Source: Symsagittifera roscoffensis
Lineage: Eukaryota > Xenacoelomorpha > Acoela > Convolutidae
NCBI RefSeq assembly: GCF_963678635.1
Contig: NC_087064.1
Span: 75,730,213 to 75,794,212, forward strand
DNA: 64,000 nucleotides
Reading direction: 5' to 3'
This document shows, piece by piece, positions 11,453 to 24,880 of this stretch. Position 1 is the stretch's first letter, and each line of letters begins with the position of its first letter. Position numbers and translations under genes: made by a program. The notes below the pieces were generated by a model. The model was not told the DNA's origin and did no database searches. It saw nothing but the letters and a program-made list of their open reading frames with translations.

Positions 11453-12970
11453 TTTTCGAAAGATTATTCAAGAAAATGACAACTTTTTCCAAAATTATCT
11501 CATTTCCTGTTTACTGCAGTTGCTACTTATTACGTTTCATAAGATGTTACATTTCACAAAAAAAGTTAATTATATATTTACTTTTTTCTATTTTTTCAAC
11601 TCATCTCAAAATACACCCAGTCTTTACTTTATATCCTTTACTTTACCACCCTCCCTGACATTTTACCACAAGCGCCATTCTCCCCACCCTTATAGTAGAA
11701 CATGAGGGATTTTTTTAGTGGTAGATTTTGGGGGAGGGGGATTAATGATTGACACCCCCAGTTTCCAGATACCCCCCCCCCCCCCTCCCCCCTCCCTGAC
11801 TCAGTTGACCTCCCACCACCCAGTTGCCTAGTAACTGACCGCCTTTTTTGATTGGACGATACAACTTTGATTTGACCAATTGACTAGGTGAAAATATAGA
11901 GAAAAAGGCTTACTGATGATTTCAATTTGCCAACAGACTTTGCTCACTATACCCTCCATTTTACCCCCCCCCCCCCTCCAGTTTACAACCCTCCCAGTTT
12001 AAATTATTGCAAAACAATCGAATTTAATTGGATCATCTTGGCAAAACTAAATAATTGAATTGCCAAAAATAATGGTTTCTAATGGAGTATTATGATTAAA
12101 ATTAATTTTTAAAGTTGTTTAGCGCCATCTTGTGAAGAAACACTTCGAAACTCTAAAAAATTTCTGCTTAAAAGAAATGAATTTTTTTTGTTATTTTTTT
12201 CAGATGTCATTTTTAAAATAAAGGTTTTTCCAAATGTCATTTCATGTCCATATTGGTTTTTTACTGTGAATATTAGATTTGCTGAAAGCTACTATTTGGA
12301 TAAAATCCTATCATCACTCCACGCACAAAAAAATGAAATGAAATTAGTATAAAAAAGATGTTTTTCGTTTTTTTTTTCAGAGAACATGGTTGTGTGCCCA
12401 TTGTGTGCCCCCTCCCAGTTTAACCCCCTCCTCAAGTTCACAACCCCACCCAGGTTAAATTATTGCAAAACAATTGAATTTAGTTTCGAAAAAAATGGGT
12501 TCAAATCGATTATAATTGATTTTTATTTCAAAAATACTCAATTATTTTGGATTATTTTGGCAAAAACAATCGATTTACTTGTCAAAAATAATGGATCAGC
12601 AGATGCATATTGATGGTGAAATGTTTTGACAACCAACAAGTTTGGTTTTGTATAGTAGGCAGGAAAAAAGTTACCAAATTCTGTGACATAATTCAATGCA
12701 TAGATTTTTTGTTGTTCACCTATGTGTTTTTCAAAGTTATCTCATTTCCTGTGTACTGCAGTTGCTAATTATTACTTTTCATAAAATGTTACATTTCACA
12801 AAAAAAAATTAAAATTTTTTCTTTTCTCTTCTTTTTCAACTCATCTCAAAATACACCCAGCCTTTACTTTACCCCCTTTACTTTACCACCATCTTAGACA
12901 GTTTACCACAAGCGCCATTCGCCCCACCCTTATTGTTAAACATGAGTGATTTTTTAGTGGAGATTTTGGG

Positions 12971-13019
12971 GGAGGGGGGTTAATGATTGACACCCCCAGT
13001 TTCCAGATAACCCCCCTCC
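12971..13019 (+). repeat. G-run/C-run hairpin in array unit (representative)
   Basis: GGAGGGGGGTTA at 12971-12982 is the exact reverse complement of TAACCCCCCTCC at 13008-13019, with a 25-nt spacer. The same pair recurs near 15240-15290, 17240-17285, 19480-19530 and 20440-20485. Other units have a poly-C variant (about 11780, 13985, 18230). Confidence 0.85.
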
Positions 13020-13117
13020 TGCCCCAGTTGATCTCCCACCACCCAGTTGGTCTCCCCCCGTTTACCCTCCTTGTTTGCTCCCGCTCCCATTTTACTCCCC
13101 AGTTTACCCCCCCCATC

Positions 13118-13195
13118 CAGTATACCCCCTCCAGTTTACCCCCTCCAGTTTACCCCCTCCAGTTTACCCCCCTACCCCCAAGTTTACGCCCCCTC
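13118..13195 (+). repeat. C-rich minisatellite inside array unit
   Basis: CCCTCCAGTTTAC is repeated about every 17 bp. The longest version is near 22745-22862, with GTATACC and GTTTATC variants. Copy number differs between units, so it evolves quickly. Confidence 0.85.
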
Positions 13196-16100
13196 AGTTT
13201 AAATTATTGCAAAACAATTGTACTCAGTTCTAGAAACAAAATTGGTTTAAATCGGTTTTAATGGGTTTTTAATTCAAAAGTACTGATTTATATTGGATTA
13301 TCTCGGAAAAAATAATCGATTTACTTGCCAAAAACAATGAATTCTATTCGAGTAAAATGAGTAAATTTAATTTCTTAAGTTGTTTAGCGCCTTATTAAGA
13401 ATAAAAACTCCGGAACTCAAAGAAGTTTCTGCTGAAAAAAATGAAAATTGTTTTATTTTTTTCAGATGTCATTTTTAAAATAAAGGTTTTGGCAAATGAC
13501 ATTTTATGTCCAAAATGTTTTTTTTATTATGAATATTAGAGTTGCTGAAAGCTAGTCTTTGGCTAAAATTGTATCATCACTCCCTGCACAAAAAATGAAA
13601 TCAAAATAGTATAAGTAAGATTTTATTTGTTTTTTTTTCAGAGAACATGGTTGGAACCTTTTGAGTTAGTTGTCTAGTAACCGACCGCTTTTTTTGTTGT
13701 TCACCCATATGTTTTTCAAAGTTATCTCATTTCCTGTTTACCGCAGTTGCTACGTATTACGTTTCATAAAAAGTTACATTTCACAAAAAAAAATAATTTA
13801 TTTTTTTTCTCTACTTCAGCCTTTACTTTACCCCCCTTTACTTAACCACCCTCCACAAGACATTTTACTGACATTTTATCCCAAGCGCCATTCGCCCCAC
13901 CCTTATAGTTGAACATGAGGGATTTTTTTAGTGGTAGATTTGGGGGAGGGGGATTCATGATTGACACCCCCAGTTTCCAGATACCCCCCCCCCCCTCCCC
14001 CCTCCCTGACTCAGTTGACCTCCCACCACCCAGTTGCCTAGTAACTGACCGCCTTTTTTGATTGGACGATACAACTTTGATTTGACCAATTGACTAGGTG
14101 AAAACATAGAGAAAAAGGCTTACTGACGATTTCAATTTGCCAACAGACTTTGCTCACTATACCCTCCATTTTACCCCCCCTCCAGTTTACACCCCTCCCA
14201 GTTTAAATTATTGCAAAACAATCGAGTTTAGTTTTGAAAAAAATGAGTTCAAATCGATTATAAGGGATTCTTTTTCTTGAATACTCAATTATGTTGGATC
14301 ATCTTGGCAAAAATAAATAATTGAATTGCCAAAAATAATGGTTTCTAATGGAGTATTATGATTAAAATTAATTTTTAAAGTTGTTTAGCGCCATCTTGTG
14401 AAGAAACACTTCGAAACTCTAAAAAATTTCTGCTGAAAAGAAATGAATTTTTTTTGTTATTTTTTTCAGATGTCATTTTTAAAATAAAGGTTTTTCCAAA
14501 TGTCATTTCATGTCCATATTGGTTTTTTTTACTGTGAATATTAGATTTGCTGAAAGCTACTATTTGGATAAAATCCTATCATCACTCCACGCACAAAAAA
14601 ATGAAATGAAATTAGTATAAAAAAGATGTTTTTCGTTTTTTTTTTCAGAGAACATGGTTGTGTGCCCATTGTGTGCCCCCTCCCAGTTTAACCCCCTCCT
14701 CAAGTTCACAACCCCACCCAGGTTAAATTATTGCAAAACAATTGAATTTAGTTTCGAAAAAAATGGGTTCAAATCGATTATAATTGATTTTTATTTCAAA
14801 AATACTCAATTATTTTGGATTATCTTGGCAAAAACAATCGATTTACTTGTCAAAAATATTTGATCAGCAGATACATATTGATGGTGAAATGTTTTGACAA
14901 CCAACAAATTTGGTTTTGTATAGTAGGCAGGAAAAAAGTTACCAAATTCTGTGACATAATTCAATGCATAGATTTTTTGTTGTTCACTTATGTGTTTTTC
15001 AAAGTTATCTCATTTCCTGTGTACTGCAGTTGCTAATTATTACTTTTCATAAAATGTTACATTTCACGAAAAAAAAATTAAAATTTTTTCTTTTCTCTTC
15101 TTTTTCAACTCATCTCAAAATACACCCAGCCTTCACTTTCCCCCCTTTACTTTACCACCCTCTCTGACAGTTTGCCACAAGCGACATTCGCCCCACCCTT
15201 ATTGTTGAACATGAGTGATTTTTTCAGTGGTAGATTTTGAGGGAGGGGGGTTAATGATTGACACCCCTAGTTTCCAGATAACCCCCCTCCTGCCCCAGTT
15301 GACCTCCCACCACCCAGTTGGTCTCCCCCCGTTTACCCTCCTTGTTTGCTACCCCTCCCCTTTTACTCCCCAGTTTTTCCCCCCAGTATACCCCCTCCAG
15401 TTTACCCCCCTACCCCCAGGTTTACGCCCCCTCAGTTTAAATTATTGCAAAACAATCGAACTCAGTTCTAGAAACAAAATTGATTTAATTTGGTTATAAT
15501 GGGTTTTTAATTCAAAAGTACTCATTTATATTGGATTATCCAAGAAAAAATAATCAATTTACTTGCCAAAAATAATGGATTCTAATCGAGTACAATGAGT
15601 AAATTTCATTTCTTAAGTTGTTTAGCGCCATCTTAAGAATAAAAACTCCGAAACTCAAAAAAATTTCTGCTGAAAAAAATGAAAATTGTTTTGTTTTATT
15701 TTTCAGATGTCATTTTAAAAAAAAATATTTACCAAATGACATTTTATGTCCAAAATGGTTTTCTTTTTTAACCATGAATGTTAGAGTTGCTGAAAGCTAG
15801 TCTTTGGCTAAAATCGTATCATCACTCCCTGCACAAAAAAATGAAATAAATTTAATGTAAAAAAGATTTTATTCGCGTTTTTTTTTTTCAGAGAACTTGG
15901 TTGGAACCTTTTGAGTTAGTTGTCTAGAAATTGACCGCCTTTTTTAGTTGAGCAATACAATTTTGATTTGATCAATTGACTAGGTGAAAACATAGAGAAA
16001 AAGGTTTACTGAAGATTTCAATTTGCCAACAGACTTTGCTCATTCAGCAGATGCATATTGTTGGTGAATCAATTATGTTGGATTATCTTGGCAAAAATAA

Positions 16101-19100
16101 TCAATTGAAATGCCAAAAATAATGGTTTCTAATGGAGTAAAATGAGTAAAACTAATTTTAAAAGTTGTTTAGCGCCATCTTGTGAATAAAAACTTCGAAA
16201 CTCTGAAACTGTTGAAAAGAAATGATTTTTTTTGTTATTTTTTTCAGATGTCATTTTTAAAATAAAGGTTTTTCCAAATGTCATTTCATGTCCATATTGG
16301 TTTTTTTTTCTGTGAATATTAGATTTGCTGAAAGCTAGTGTTTGGATAAAATCCTATCATCACTCCACGCACAAAAAAAATGAAATGAAATTAGTATAAA
16401 AAAGATGTTTTTCGTTTTTTTTTTCAGAGAACATGGTTGTGTGCACCTTGTGTGCCCGATTATAATGGATTTTTATTTCAAAAATACTCAATTATATTGG
16501 ATTATCTTGGCAAAAACAATCGATTTACTTGCCAAAAATAATGGATCAGCAGATGCATATTGATGGTGAAATGTTTTGACAACCAACAAGTTTGGTTTTG
16601 TATAGTAGGCAGAAAAAAAGTTACCAAATTCTGTGACATAATTCAATGCACGGATTTTTTGTTGTTCACCCATGTTTTTTCAAAGTTATCTCATTTCCTG
16701 TTTACTGCAGTTGCTACTTTTTACGTTTCATAAAATTTTCCATTTCACAAAAAAAAATTTTTTTTTTTTACTTCAGCTTTTACTTTACCCCCTTTACTTT
16801 ACCACCCTCCACAAGACATTTTACTGACATTTTATCCCAAGCGCCTTTCGCCCCACCCTTATAGTTGAACATGAGGGATTTTTTAGTGATAGCTTTTGAG
16901 AGAGGGGGGCTAATGATTGACGCCCCCAGTTTCCAGTTGATCCCCCGCCCCAGTTGATCTCCCACCACCCAGTTGCCTAGTAACTGACCGCCTTTTTTGA
17001 TTGGACGATACAATTTTGATTAGACCAATTGACTAGGTGAAAACATAGAGAAAAAGGTTTACTGAAGATTTCATTTTGCCAACAGATTTGCTCATTCAGC
17101 AGATGCATATTGTTAGTGAAATGTTGTGACAACCAACAAGTTTGGCTTGTATAGTAGGCAGAAAAAAAACCAAATTCTGATAACATAATTCAATGCATAG
17201 CTTTTTTGTAGTGATTTTTTCAGTGGTAGATTTTGGGGGAGGGGGGTTAATGATTGACAACCCCAGTTTCCAGATAACCCCCTCCTGCCCCAGTTGACCT
17301 CCCACCACCCAGTTGGTCTCCCCCCGTTTACCCTCCTTGTTTGCTCCCCCTCCCATTTTACTCCCCAGTTTATCCCCCCCCAGTATACCCCCTCCAGTTT
17401 ACCCCCCTACCCCCAAGTTTACGCCCCCTCAGTTTAAATTATTGCAAAACAATCGAACTCAGTTCTAGAAACAAAATTGATTTAAATCGGTTATAATGGG
17501 TTTTTAATTCAAAAGTACTCATTTATATTGGATTATCTCGGAAAAAATAATCGATTTACTTGCCAAAAATAATGAATTCTAATCAAGTACAATGAGTAAA
17601 TTTAATTTCTTAAGTTGTTTAGCGCCATCTTAAGAATAAAAACTCCGAAACTCAAAGAAGTTTCTGCTGAAAAAAATGAAAATTGTTTTGTTATGTTTTC
17701 AGACGTCATTTTTAAAATAAAGGTTTTGGCAAATGACATTTTATGTCCAAAATGTTTTTTTTTACCATGAATATTAGAGTTGCTGAAAGCTAGTCTTTGG
17801 CTCAAATCGTATCATCACTCCCTGCACAAAAAAAGAAATAAAATTAGTATAAATAAGATTTTATTCGTTTTTTTTTTCAGAGAACATGGTTGGAACCATT
17901 TGAGTTAGTAGTCTAGTAACCGACCGCTTTTTTTGTGTTTCACTCATATGTTTTTCAAAGTTATCTCATTTCCTGTTTACTGCAGTTGCTACGTACTACG
18001 TTTCATAAAATGTTACAATTCATAAAAAAAATTATAATATTTTTTTCTCTTCTTTTTCAACTCATCTCAAAATACACCCAGCCTTCACTTTCCCCCCTTT
18101 ACTTTACCAGCCTCTCTGACAGTTTACCACAAGCGCCACTCGCCCCACCCTTTTTGTTGAACATGAGGGATTTTTTTCGTGGTAGATTTTGGGGGAGGGG
18201 GATTAATGATTGACACCCCCAGTTTCCAGATACCCCCCCCCCCTCCCTGACTCAGTTTACCTCCCACCACCCAGTTGGCCTCCCCAAGTTTACCCCTTCC
18301 CACGCTTACACCGCCCTTGTTGACCTCTTCCTCATTTTAACCCCCCCGTTTTTCCCCTCCCCCTTGTGTGCCTCATCCCAGTTTACCCCCCTCCTCAAGT
18401 TTACAATCCCACCCAGGTTAAATTATTGCAAAACAATCGAATTTAGTTCTGAAAAAAAATGGATTTAAATCAATTAAAATGGATTTTTATATCAAAAATA
18501 CTCAATTATATTGGATTATCTTGGCAAAAACAATCGATTTAATTCAGAAAAATAATGGATCAGCAGATGCATTTTGATGGTGAAGTGTTTTGACAACCAA
18601 CAAGTTTGGTTTTGTATAGTAGGCAGAAAAAAAAACCAAATTCTGTGACATAATTCAATGCACGGATTTTTTGTTGTACACCTTTGTTTTTTCAAAGTTA
18701 TCTTATTTACTGCAGTTGCTACTTTTTACGTTTCATAAAACTTAACATTTCACAAAAAAAAATTATTTTTTTTCTCTACTTCAGCCTTTACTTTACCCCT
18801 TTTACTTTACCACCCTCCACAAGACATTTTACTGACATTTTATCCCAAGCGCCATTCGCCCCACCCTTATAGTTGAACATGAGGGATTTTTTAGTGATAG
18901 CTTTTGAGAGAGGGGGGCTAATGATTGACGCCCCCAGTTTCCAGTTGATCCCCCGCCCCAGTTGATCTCCCACCACCCAGTTGCCTAGTAACTGACCGCC
19001 TTTTTTGATTGGACGATACAATTTTGATTTGACCAATTGACTAGATGAAAACATAGAGAAAAAGGTTTACTGAAGATTTCATTTTGCCAACAGATTTGCT

Positions 19101-22100
19101 CATTCAGCAGATGCATATTGTTAGTGAAATGTTGTGACAACCAACAAGTTTGGCTTGTATAGTAGGCAGAAAAAAAAACCAAATTCTGATAACATAATTC
19201 AATGCATAGATTTTTTGTTGTTCACCTATGTGTTTTTCAAAGTTATCTCATTTCCTGTGTACTGCAGTTGCTAATTATTTCTTTTCATAAAATGTTACAT
19301 TTCACAAAAAAAAATTAAAATTTTTTTCTTTTCTCTTCTTTTCAACTCATCTCAAAATACACCCAGCCTTTATTTTACCCCCTTTACTTTACCACCATCT
19401 TAGACATCTTAACACAAGCGCCAATCGCCCCACCCTTATTGTTGAACATGAGTGATTTTTTAGTGGAGATTTTGGGGGAGGGGGGTTAATGATTGACACC
19501 CCCAGTTTCCAGATAACCCCCCTCCTGCCCCAGTTGACCTCCCACCACCCAGTTGGTCTCCCCCCGTTTACCCTCCTTGTTTGCTCCCCCTCCCATTTTA
19601 CTCCCCAGTTTGTCCCCCCCCCCCAGTATACCCCCTCCAGTTTACCCCCCTACCCCCAAGTTTACGCCCCCTCAGTTTAAATTATTGCAAAACAATCGAA
19701 CTCAGTTCTAGAAACAAAATTGATTTAAATCGGTTATAATGGGTTTTTAATTCAAAAGTACTCATTTATATTGGATTATCTCGGAAAAAATAATCGATTT
19801 ACTTGCCAAAAATAATGAATTCTAATCAAGTACAATGAGTAAATTTAATTTCTTAAGTTGTTTAGCGCCATCTTAAGAATAAAAACTCCGAAACTCAAAG
19901 AAGTTTCTGCTGAAAAAAATGAAAATTGTTTTGTTATGTTTTCACATGTCATTTTTAAAATAAAGGTTTTGGCAAATGACCTTTTATGTCCAAAATGTTT
20001 TTTTTACCATGAATATTAGAGTTGCTGAAAGCTAGTCTTTGGCTCAAATCGTATCATCACTCCCTGCACAAAAAATGAAATAAAATTAGTATAAATAAGA
20101 TTTTATTCGTTTTTTTTCAGAGAACATGGTTGGAACCATTTGAGTTAGTTGTCTAGTAACCGACCGCTTTTTTTGTGTTTCACTCATATGTTTTTCAAAG
20201 TTATCTCATTTCCTGTTTACTGCAGTTGCTACGTACTACGTTTCATAAAATGTTACAATTCACAAAAAAAATTATAATATTTTTTTCTCTTCTTTTTCAA
20301 CTCATCTCAAAATACACCCAGCCTTCACTTTCCCCCCTTTACTTTACCAGCCTCTCTGACAGTTTACCACAAGCGCCACTCGCCCCACCCTTTTTGTTGA
20401 ACATGAGTGATTTTTTCAGTGGTAGATTTTGGGGGAGGGGGGTTAAAGATTGACACCCCTAGTTTCCAGATAACCCCCCTCCTGCCCCAGTTGACCTCCC
20501 ACCACCCTGTTGCTCTCCCCCCGTTTACCCTCCTTGTTTGCTCCCCCTCCCATTTTACTCCCCAGTTTATCCCCCCAATATCCCCACTCCAGTTTACGCC
20601 CTACCCCCAAGCTTACGCCCCCTCAGTTTAAATTATTGCCAAACAATCGAACTCAGTTCTAGAAACAAAATTGATTTAAATTGGTTATAATGGGTTTTTA
20701 ATTCAAAAGTACTCATTTATATTGTTTTATCTCGGAACAAATTATCGGTTTTTTTGCCAAAAAAATGGATTCTAATCGAGTACAATGAGTAAATTTAATT
20801 TCTTAAGTTGCTTAGCGCCATCTTTAGAATAAAAAGTCCGAAACTCAAAAAAGTTTCTGCTGAAAAAAATGAAAATTGTTTTTTTTTTTCAGATGTCATT
20901 TTTAAAATAAATATTTACCAAATGACATTTTATGTCCAAAATGGTTTTCTTTTTTTACCATGAATATTAGAGTTGCTGAAAGCTAGTCTTTGGCTAAAAT
21001 CGTATCATCACTCCCTGCACAAAAAAATGAAATAAAATTAGTGTAAAAAAGATTTTATTCGTTTTTTTTTCAGAGAACATGGTTGGAACCTTTTGAGTTA
21101 GTTGTCTAGTAACCGACGGCCTTTTTTAGTTGGACAATACAATTTTGATTTGATCAATTGACTAGGTGAAAACATAGAGAAAAAGGTTTACTGAAGATTG
21201 CTGAGGTTTAAAGGTTTGCTCATCCAGCAGATGCATATTGTTAGTGAATTGTTGTGACCACCAACAAGTTTGGCTTGTATAGTAGGCAGAAAAAAGTTAA
21301 CAAATTCTGATAACATAATTCAATGCATGGATTTTCTGTTGTTCACCCATGTTTTTTCAAAGTTATCTCATTTCCTGTTTACTGCAGTTGCTACTTATTA
21401 CGTTTCATAGAAATTTACATTTCACAAAAAAAAATTATATTTATTTTTTCTTTTCTCTACTTTTCCAACTCATCTCAAAATAAACCCAGCCTTTACTTTA
21501 CCCCCTTTACTTTACCACCCTCCGCAAGACATTTTACTAACTTTTCATCTCAAGAGCCATTCGCCCCACCCTTATAGTAGAACATGAGGATTTTTTTAGT
21601 GGTAGATTTTGGGGGAGGGGGATTAATGATTGACACCCCCAGTTTCCAGATACCCCCCCTGCCTGCCCCAGTTGACCTCCACCACCCAGTTGGCCTCCCC
21701 AAGTTTACCCCTTCCCACGTTTACAACCCCCTTGTGGACCTCTTCCTCATTTTTCAAGAATACTCAATTATGTTGGATTATTTTGGCAAAAATAATCAAT
21801 TGAAATGCCAAAAATAATGGTTTATAATGGAGTAAAATGAGTAAAATTAATTTTTAAAGTTGTTTAGCGCCATCTTGTGAAGAAAAACTTCGAAACTCAA
21901 AGAAGTTTTTGCTGAAAAAAATGAAAATTGTTTTATTTTTTTTCAGATGTCACTTTTAAAATAAAGATTTTTTACTGTGAATATTAGATTTGCTGAAAGC
22001 TAGTATTGGATAAAATCCTATCATCACTCCACGCACAAAAAAAATGAAATAAAATTAGTATAAAAAAGATGTTTTTCGTTTTTTTTTCAGAGAACATGGT

Positions 22101-23518
22101 TGGAACATTTTGAGTTAGTTGCCTAGTAACCGACCGCCTTTTTTGATTGGACGAAACAATTTTCACTTGATCAATTGAGTAGGTGTAAGCAGAGAAAAAG
22201 GTTTACTGAAGATTTCAGTTTGCCGACAGATTTTGCTCATCCAGCAGAATCATATTGTTAGTGAAACGTTGTGACAACCAACAAAAATTGGCTTTGTATA
22301 CTAGGCAAAAAAGAGTTACCACATTCTGATAACCTTATTCAATGCATGGATTTTTTGTTGTTCACCCATGTTTTTTCAAAGTTATCTCATTTCCTGTTTA
22401 CTGCAGTTGCTACTTATTACGTTACATAAAAATTTACTTTTCACAAAAAAATTATATATTTTATTTCTCTACTTTTCCAACTCATCTCAAAATAAACCCA
22501 GCCTTTACTTTGCCCCCTTTACTTTACCACCCTCTTTGACAGTTTACCACAAGCGCCATTCGCCCCACCCTTTTTGTTGAACATAAGTGATTTTTTCAAT
22601 GGTAGATTTTGGGGGAGGGGGGTTAATGATTGACACCTCCAGTTTCCAGATAACCCCCCCCCCCCCTGCCCCAGTTGATCTCCCACCACCCAGTTGGTCT
22701 CCCCCCGTTTACCCTCCTTGTTTGCTCCCGCTCCCATTTTACTCCCCAGTTTATCCCCCCAGTATACCCCCCAGTTTATCCCCCCAGTTTATCACCCCAG
22801 TATACCTCCAGTTTATCCCCCCAGTATACCCCCCTCCAGTTTACCCCCCTACCCCCAAGTTTACGCCCCCTCAGTTTAAATTATTGCAAAACAATCGAAC
22901 TCAGTTCTGAAAACAAAATGGATTTGAATCGGTTATAATGGGTTTTTAATTCAAAAGTACTCATCTATAATGGATTATCTCGGCAAAAGTAATAGATTTA
23001 CTTGCCAAAAATAGTGGATTCTAATTAACTATTATGAGTAAATTTAAATTTCTAAGCTTTTTAGCGCGATGTTGTTTAGCGCAAACTCCAAGAAGTTTCT
23101 GCTGAAGAAAAATGATTTTTTTTTCAGATGTCATTTTAAAAATAAATGTTTTTCCAAATGTCATTTTATGTCCAAATTGGTTCTCTTTATTTTACTACGA
23201 TTATTAGAGTTGCTGAAAGCTAGTCTTCGGCTTAAATCCTATCATCACTCCACGCACAAAAAAATGAAACAAATTCAGTAAAAAAAAACATTTTATCGTC
23301 GTTTTTTTTTAAGAGAAAATGGTTGGAACATTTTGAGTTAGTTGCCTAGTAACCAACCGCCTTTTTTAGTTGGACAATACAATTTTGAGTTGATCAATTG
23401 AATAGGTGAAAACATAGAGAAGAAGAAGATTTCAATTTGCCAACAGATTTTGCTCACCCAGCAGACGCTTTTTGTTAATGAAACGTTGTGACAACCAACA
23501 AGTTTGGCTTTGTATAGT

Positions 23519-24150
23519 AGGCAGGAAAAAATTACCAAATTCTAATAACATAGTTCAATGCATGGATTTCTTGTTGTTTAACCATATTTTTGCGATTTAA
23601 TCAGAATTGACTAATTTTTGTGCTGAACAAGCTATTATAGTGTTGAAAAAAAAATTTCATAAACTAAGCAAAAACTAGTTTTTAAACTGGTTTTTTTTTC
23701 ACTTTGGGTTATATTTGGCCAAAAAAAACAAAAAGAAAAAAAATTAAAATTTTTCACCAGCTTCTTAGCTTCTTTATGATGCAGTTTTTAATACAAAAAA
23801 ATCAAACCCAAATTACGCCGTTAAAACGGATCTTTGTAGGCAGGAAAAAATGGCGAACTCTGATAACACAGTTCGATGATTGGATTTGTTGTTTTTCCCT
23901 TGTTTTTGCAATTCAATGAAAGGTTACTGCTTCCTGCGCTGAACAAGCTATTGTTATTGAAAAAAACAACCTGATAACTAAACAAAAACAGATTTTTAAT
24001 CTGGTTTTTCTCAATTTGGGTTATGTTTCGCCAAAAAAAGAACAAAAATGCTGAGAATTTACCAGCTTTGTATGATGCTACTTTTGATGCAAAAAATCAA
24101 ACCAAATTTACACCCTAAAAACTGATCAATTCGTTTGGTTCTAAATTAAG
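23519..24150 (+). repeat. Two ~319-bp tandem copies at the right edge of the array
   Basis: Both halves start with AGGCAGGAAAAAAT and share GCTGAACAAGCTATT, TTTGGGTTAT(A/G)TTT, CCAAAAAAA and AAAAAATCAAAC in order. The first overlaps the end of the main array. The second starts at 23838. Confidence 0.75.
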
Positions 24151-24399
24151 GAGGTAAACAGGGTTAACTGATGTAGAAATAACTACAGTTGGCTTTGTTG
24201 GTGAATCCGATTACAATTCTAAAACTACAGCGTCCTTGTCGCAAAATCCGATTATAATTCTAAAAATACACTGTTTGGCCGTAATGACAATGTTTGAAAA
24301 CTTTTTTTCACCGATAAGATTAGCATATTTCTGCAATAATTTTTTTGCTGTTTTTCCAACAAAAAAAACCGACAAGAAGAAACTTCAAAGAACAGTGTC

Positions 24400-24880
24400 A
24401 AATTATTTTGAACTTGAAGGGCAGAATGATTTCAAACTTTTGGAACGTCCGAAAAAACTTGGTAAAAGCTAAAAATGTGGTAAAAATTTGTCCCGAGTTT
24501 TGACCTTGCGACGGTGAAAAGGCGTTGCAATAGCGATTTATTCGTGAAAACTGCATCAAACTGTCAAAATATCAATGCAACAGAATTGCATTTTGTCAGA
24601 GACGTCCAATTCTTATTATTATTTCGCAAATTAAAAAATTGTTCAACGACGATCTTTGGTAACTCAATATTAGTTTTCAATTTCGCTTCTAAAATATCAA
24701 ATTTAATTCAAGATCGAATTCTAGTGTCAAGTGTGATCCACGCAGTTGAAATTGGAAAAATAGCATAGATATATGTGTGTAGATAGTGATATACTATGAA
24801 GAGGTGGCATAAAGCTATACTCACGTAGGTTGCGTCAACTAACCTCATAGCAAAAAGACAAAGCTTCATTGAAAAAAAAA
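24400..24880 (+). repeat. Condensed copy of the array's left flank
   Basis: It matches left-flank stretches in the same order: CAGAATGATTTCAAA (with 9149-9230), GACGGTGAAA and CAGAGACGTCC (with 9240-9330), GTGTCAAGTGTGATCC and AGTTGAAATTGGAAAA (with 10750-10790), and AGGTTGCGTCAA (with 11150). The intervening material is shorter, so one side has insertions or the other deletions. Confidence 0.75.

Larger units (their letters stand above)
11470..23600 (+). repeat. Complex tandem (satellite-like) array with higher-order structure
   Basis: Landmarks recur in order: GAGAACATGGTTG; TTATCTCATTTCCTGT; ACCCAGCCTT; a GGGGGAGGGGG run; the word GATTGACACCCCCAGTTTCC; C-rich minisatellite; AATTATTGCAAAACAAT; GTTTAGCGCCATCTT; TTTTCAGATGTCATTTTTAA. 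The GAGAACATGG mark sits near 12380, 13641, 14648, 15891, 16427, 17880, 20120, 21073, 22090 and 23313, giving steps of about 0.95-1.26 kb plus deleted or fused units. Longer near-identical blocks recur at about 2.27 kb (12386 and 14654), 2.04 kb (16646 and 18684) and 2.24 kb (17935 and 20175). Open frames inside are low-complexity Pro/Phe-rich shadows. I do not recognise the family. Confidence 0.9.

Noticed and set aside
11476-23538. Many open frames of 60-107 codons on both strands of the array (Pro/Phe/Leu-rich, or Gly/Trp-rich on the minus strand)
   Set aside because: They follow the C-rich minisatellite and T-rich words, shift frame between units and have no conserved protein features. 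They are repeat shadows.
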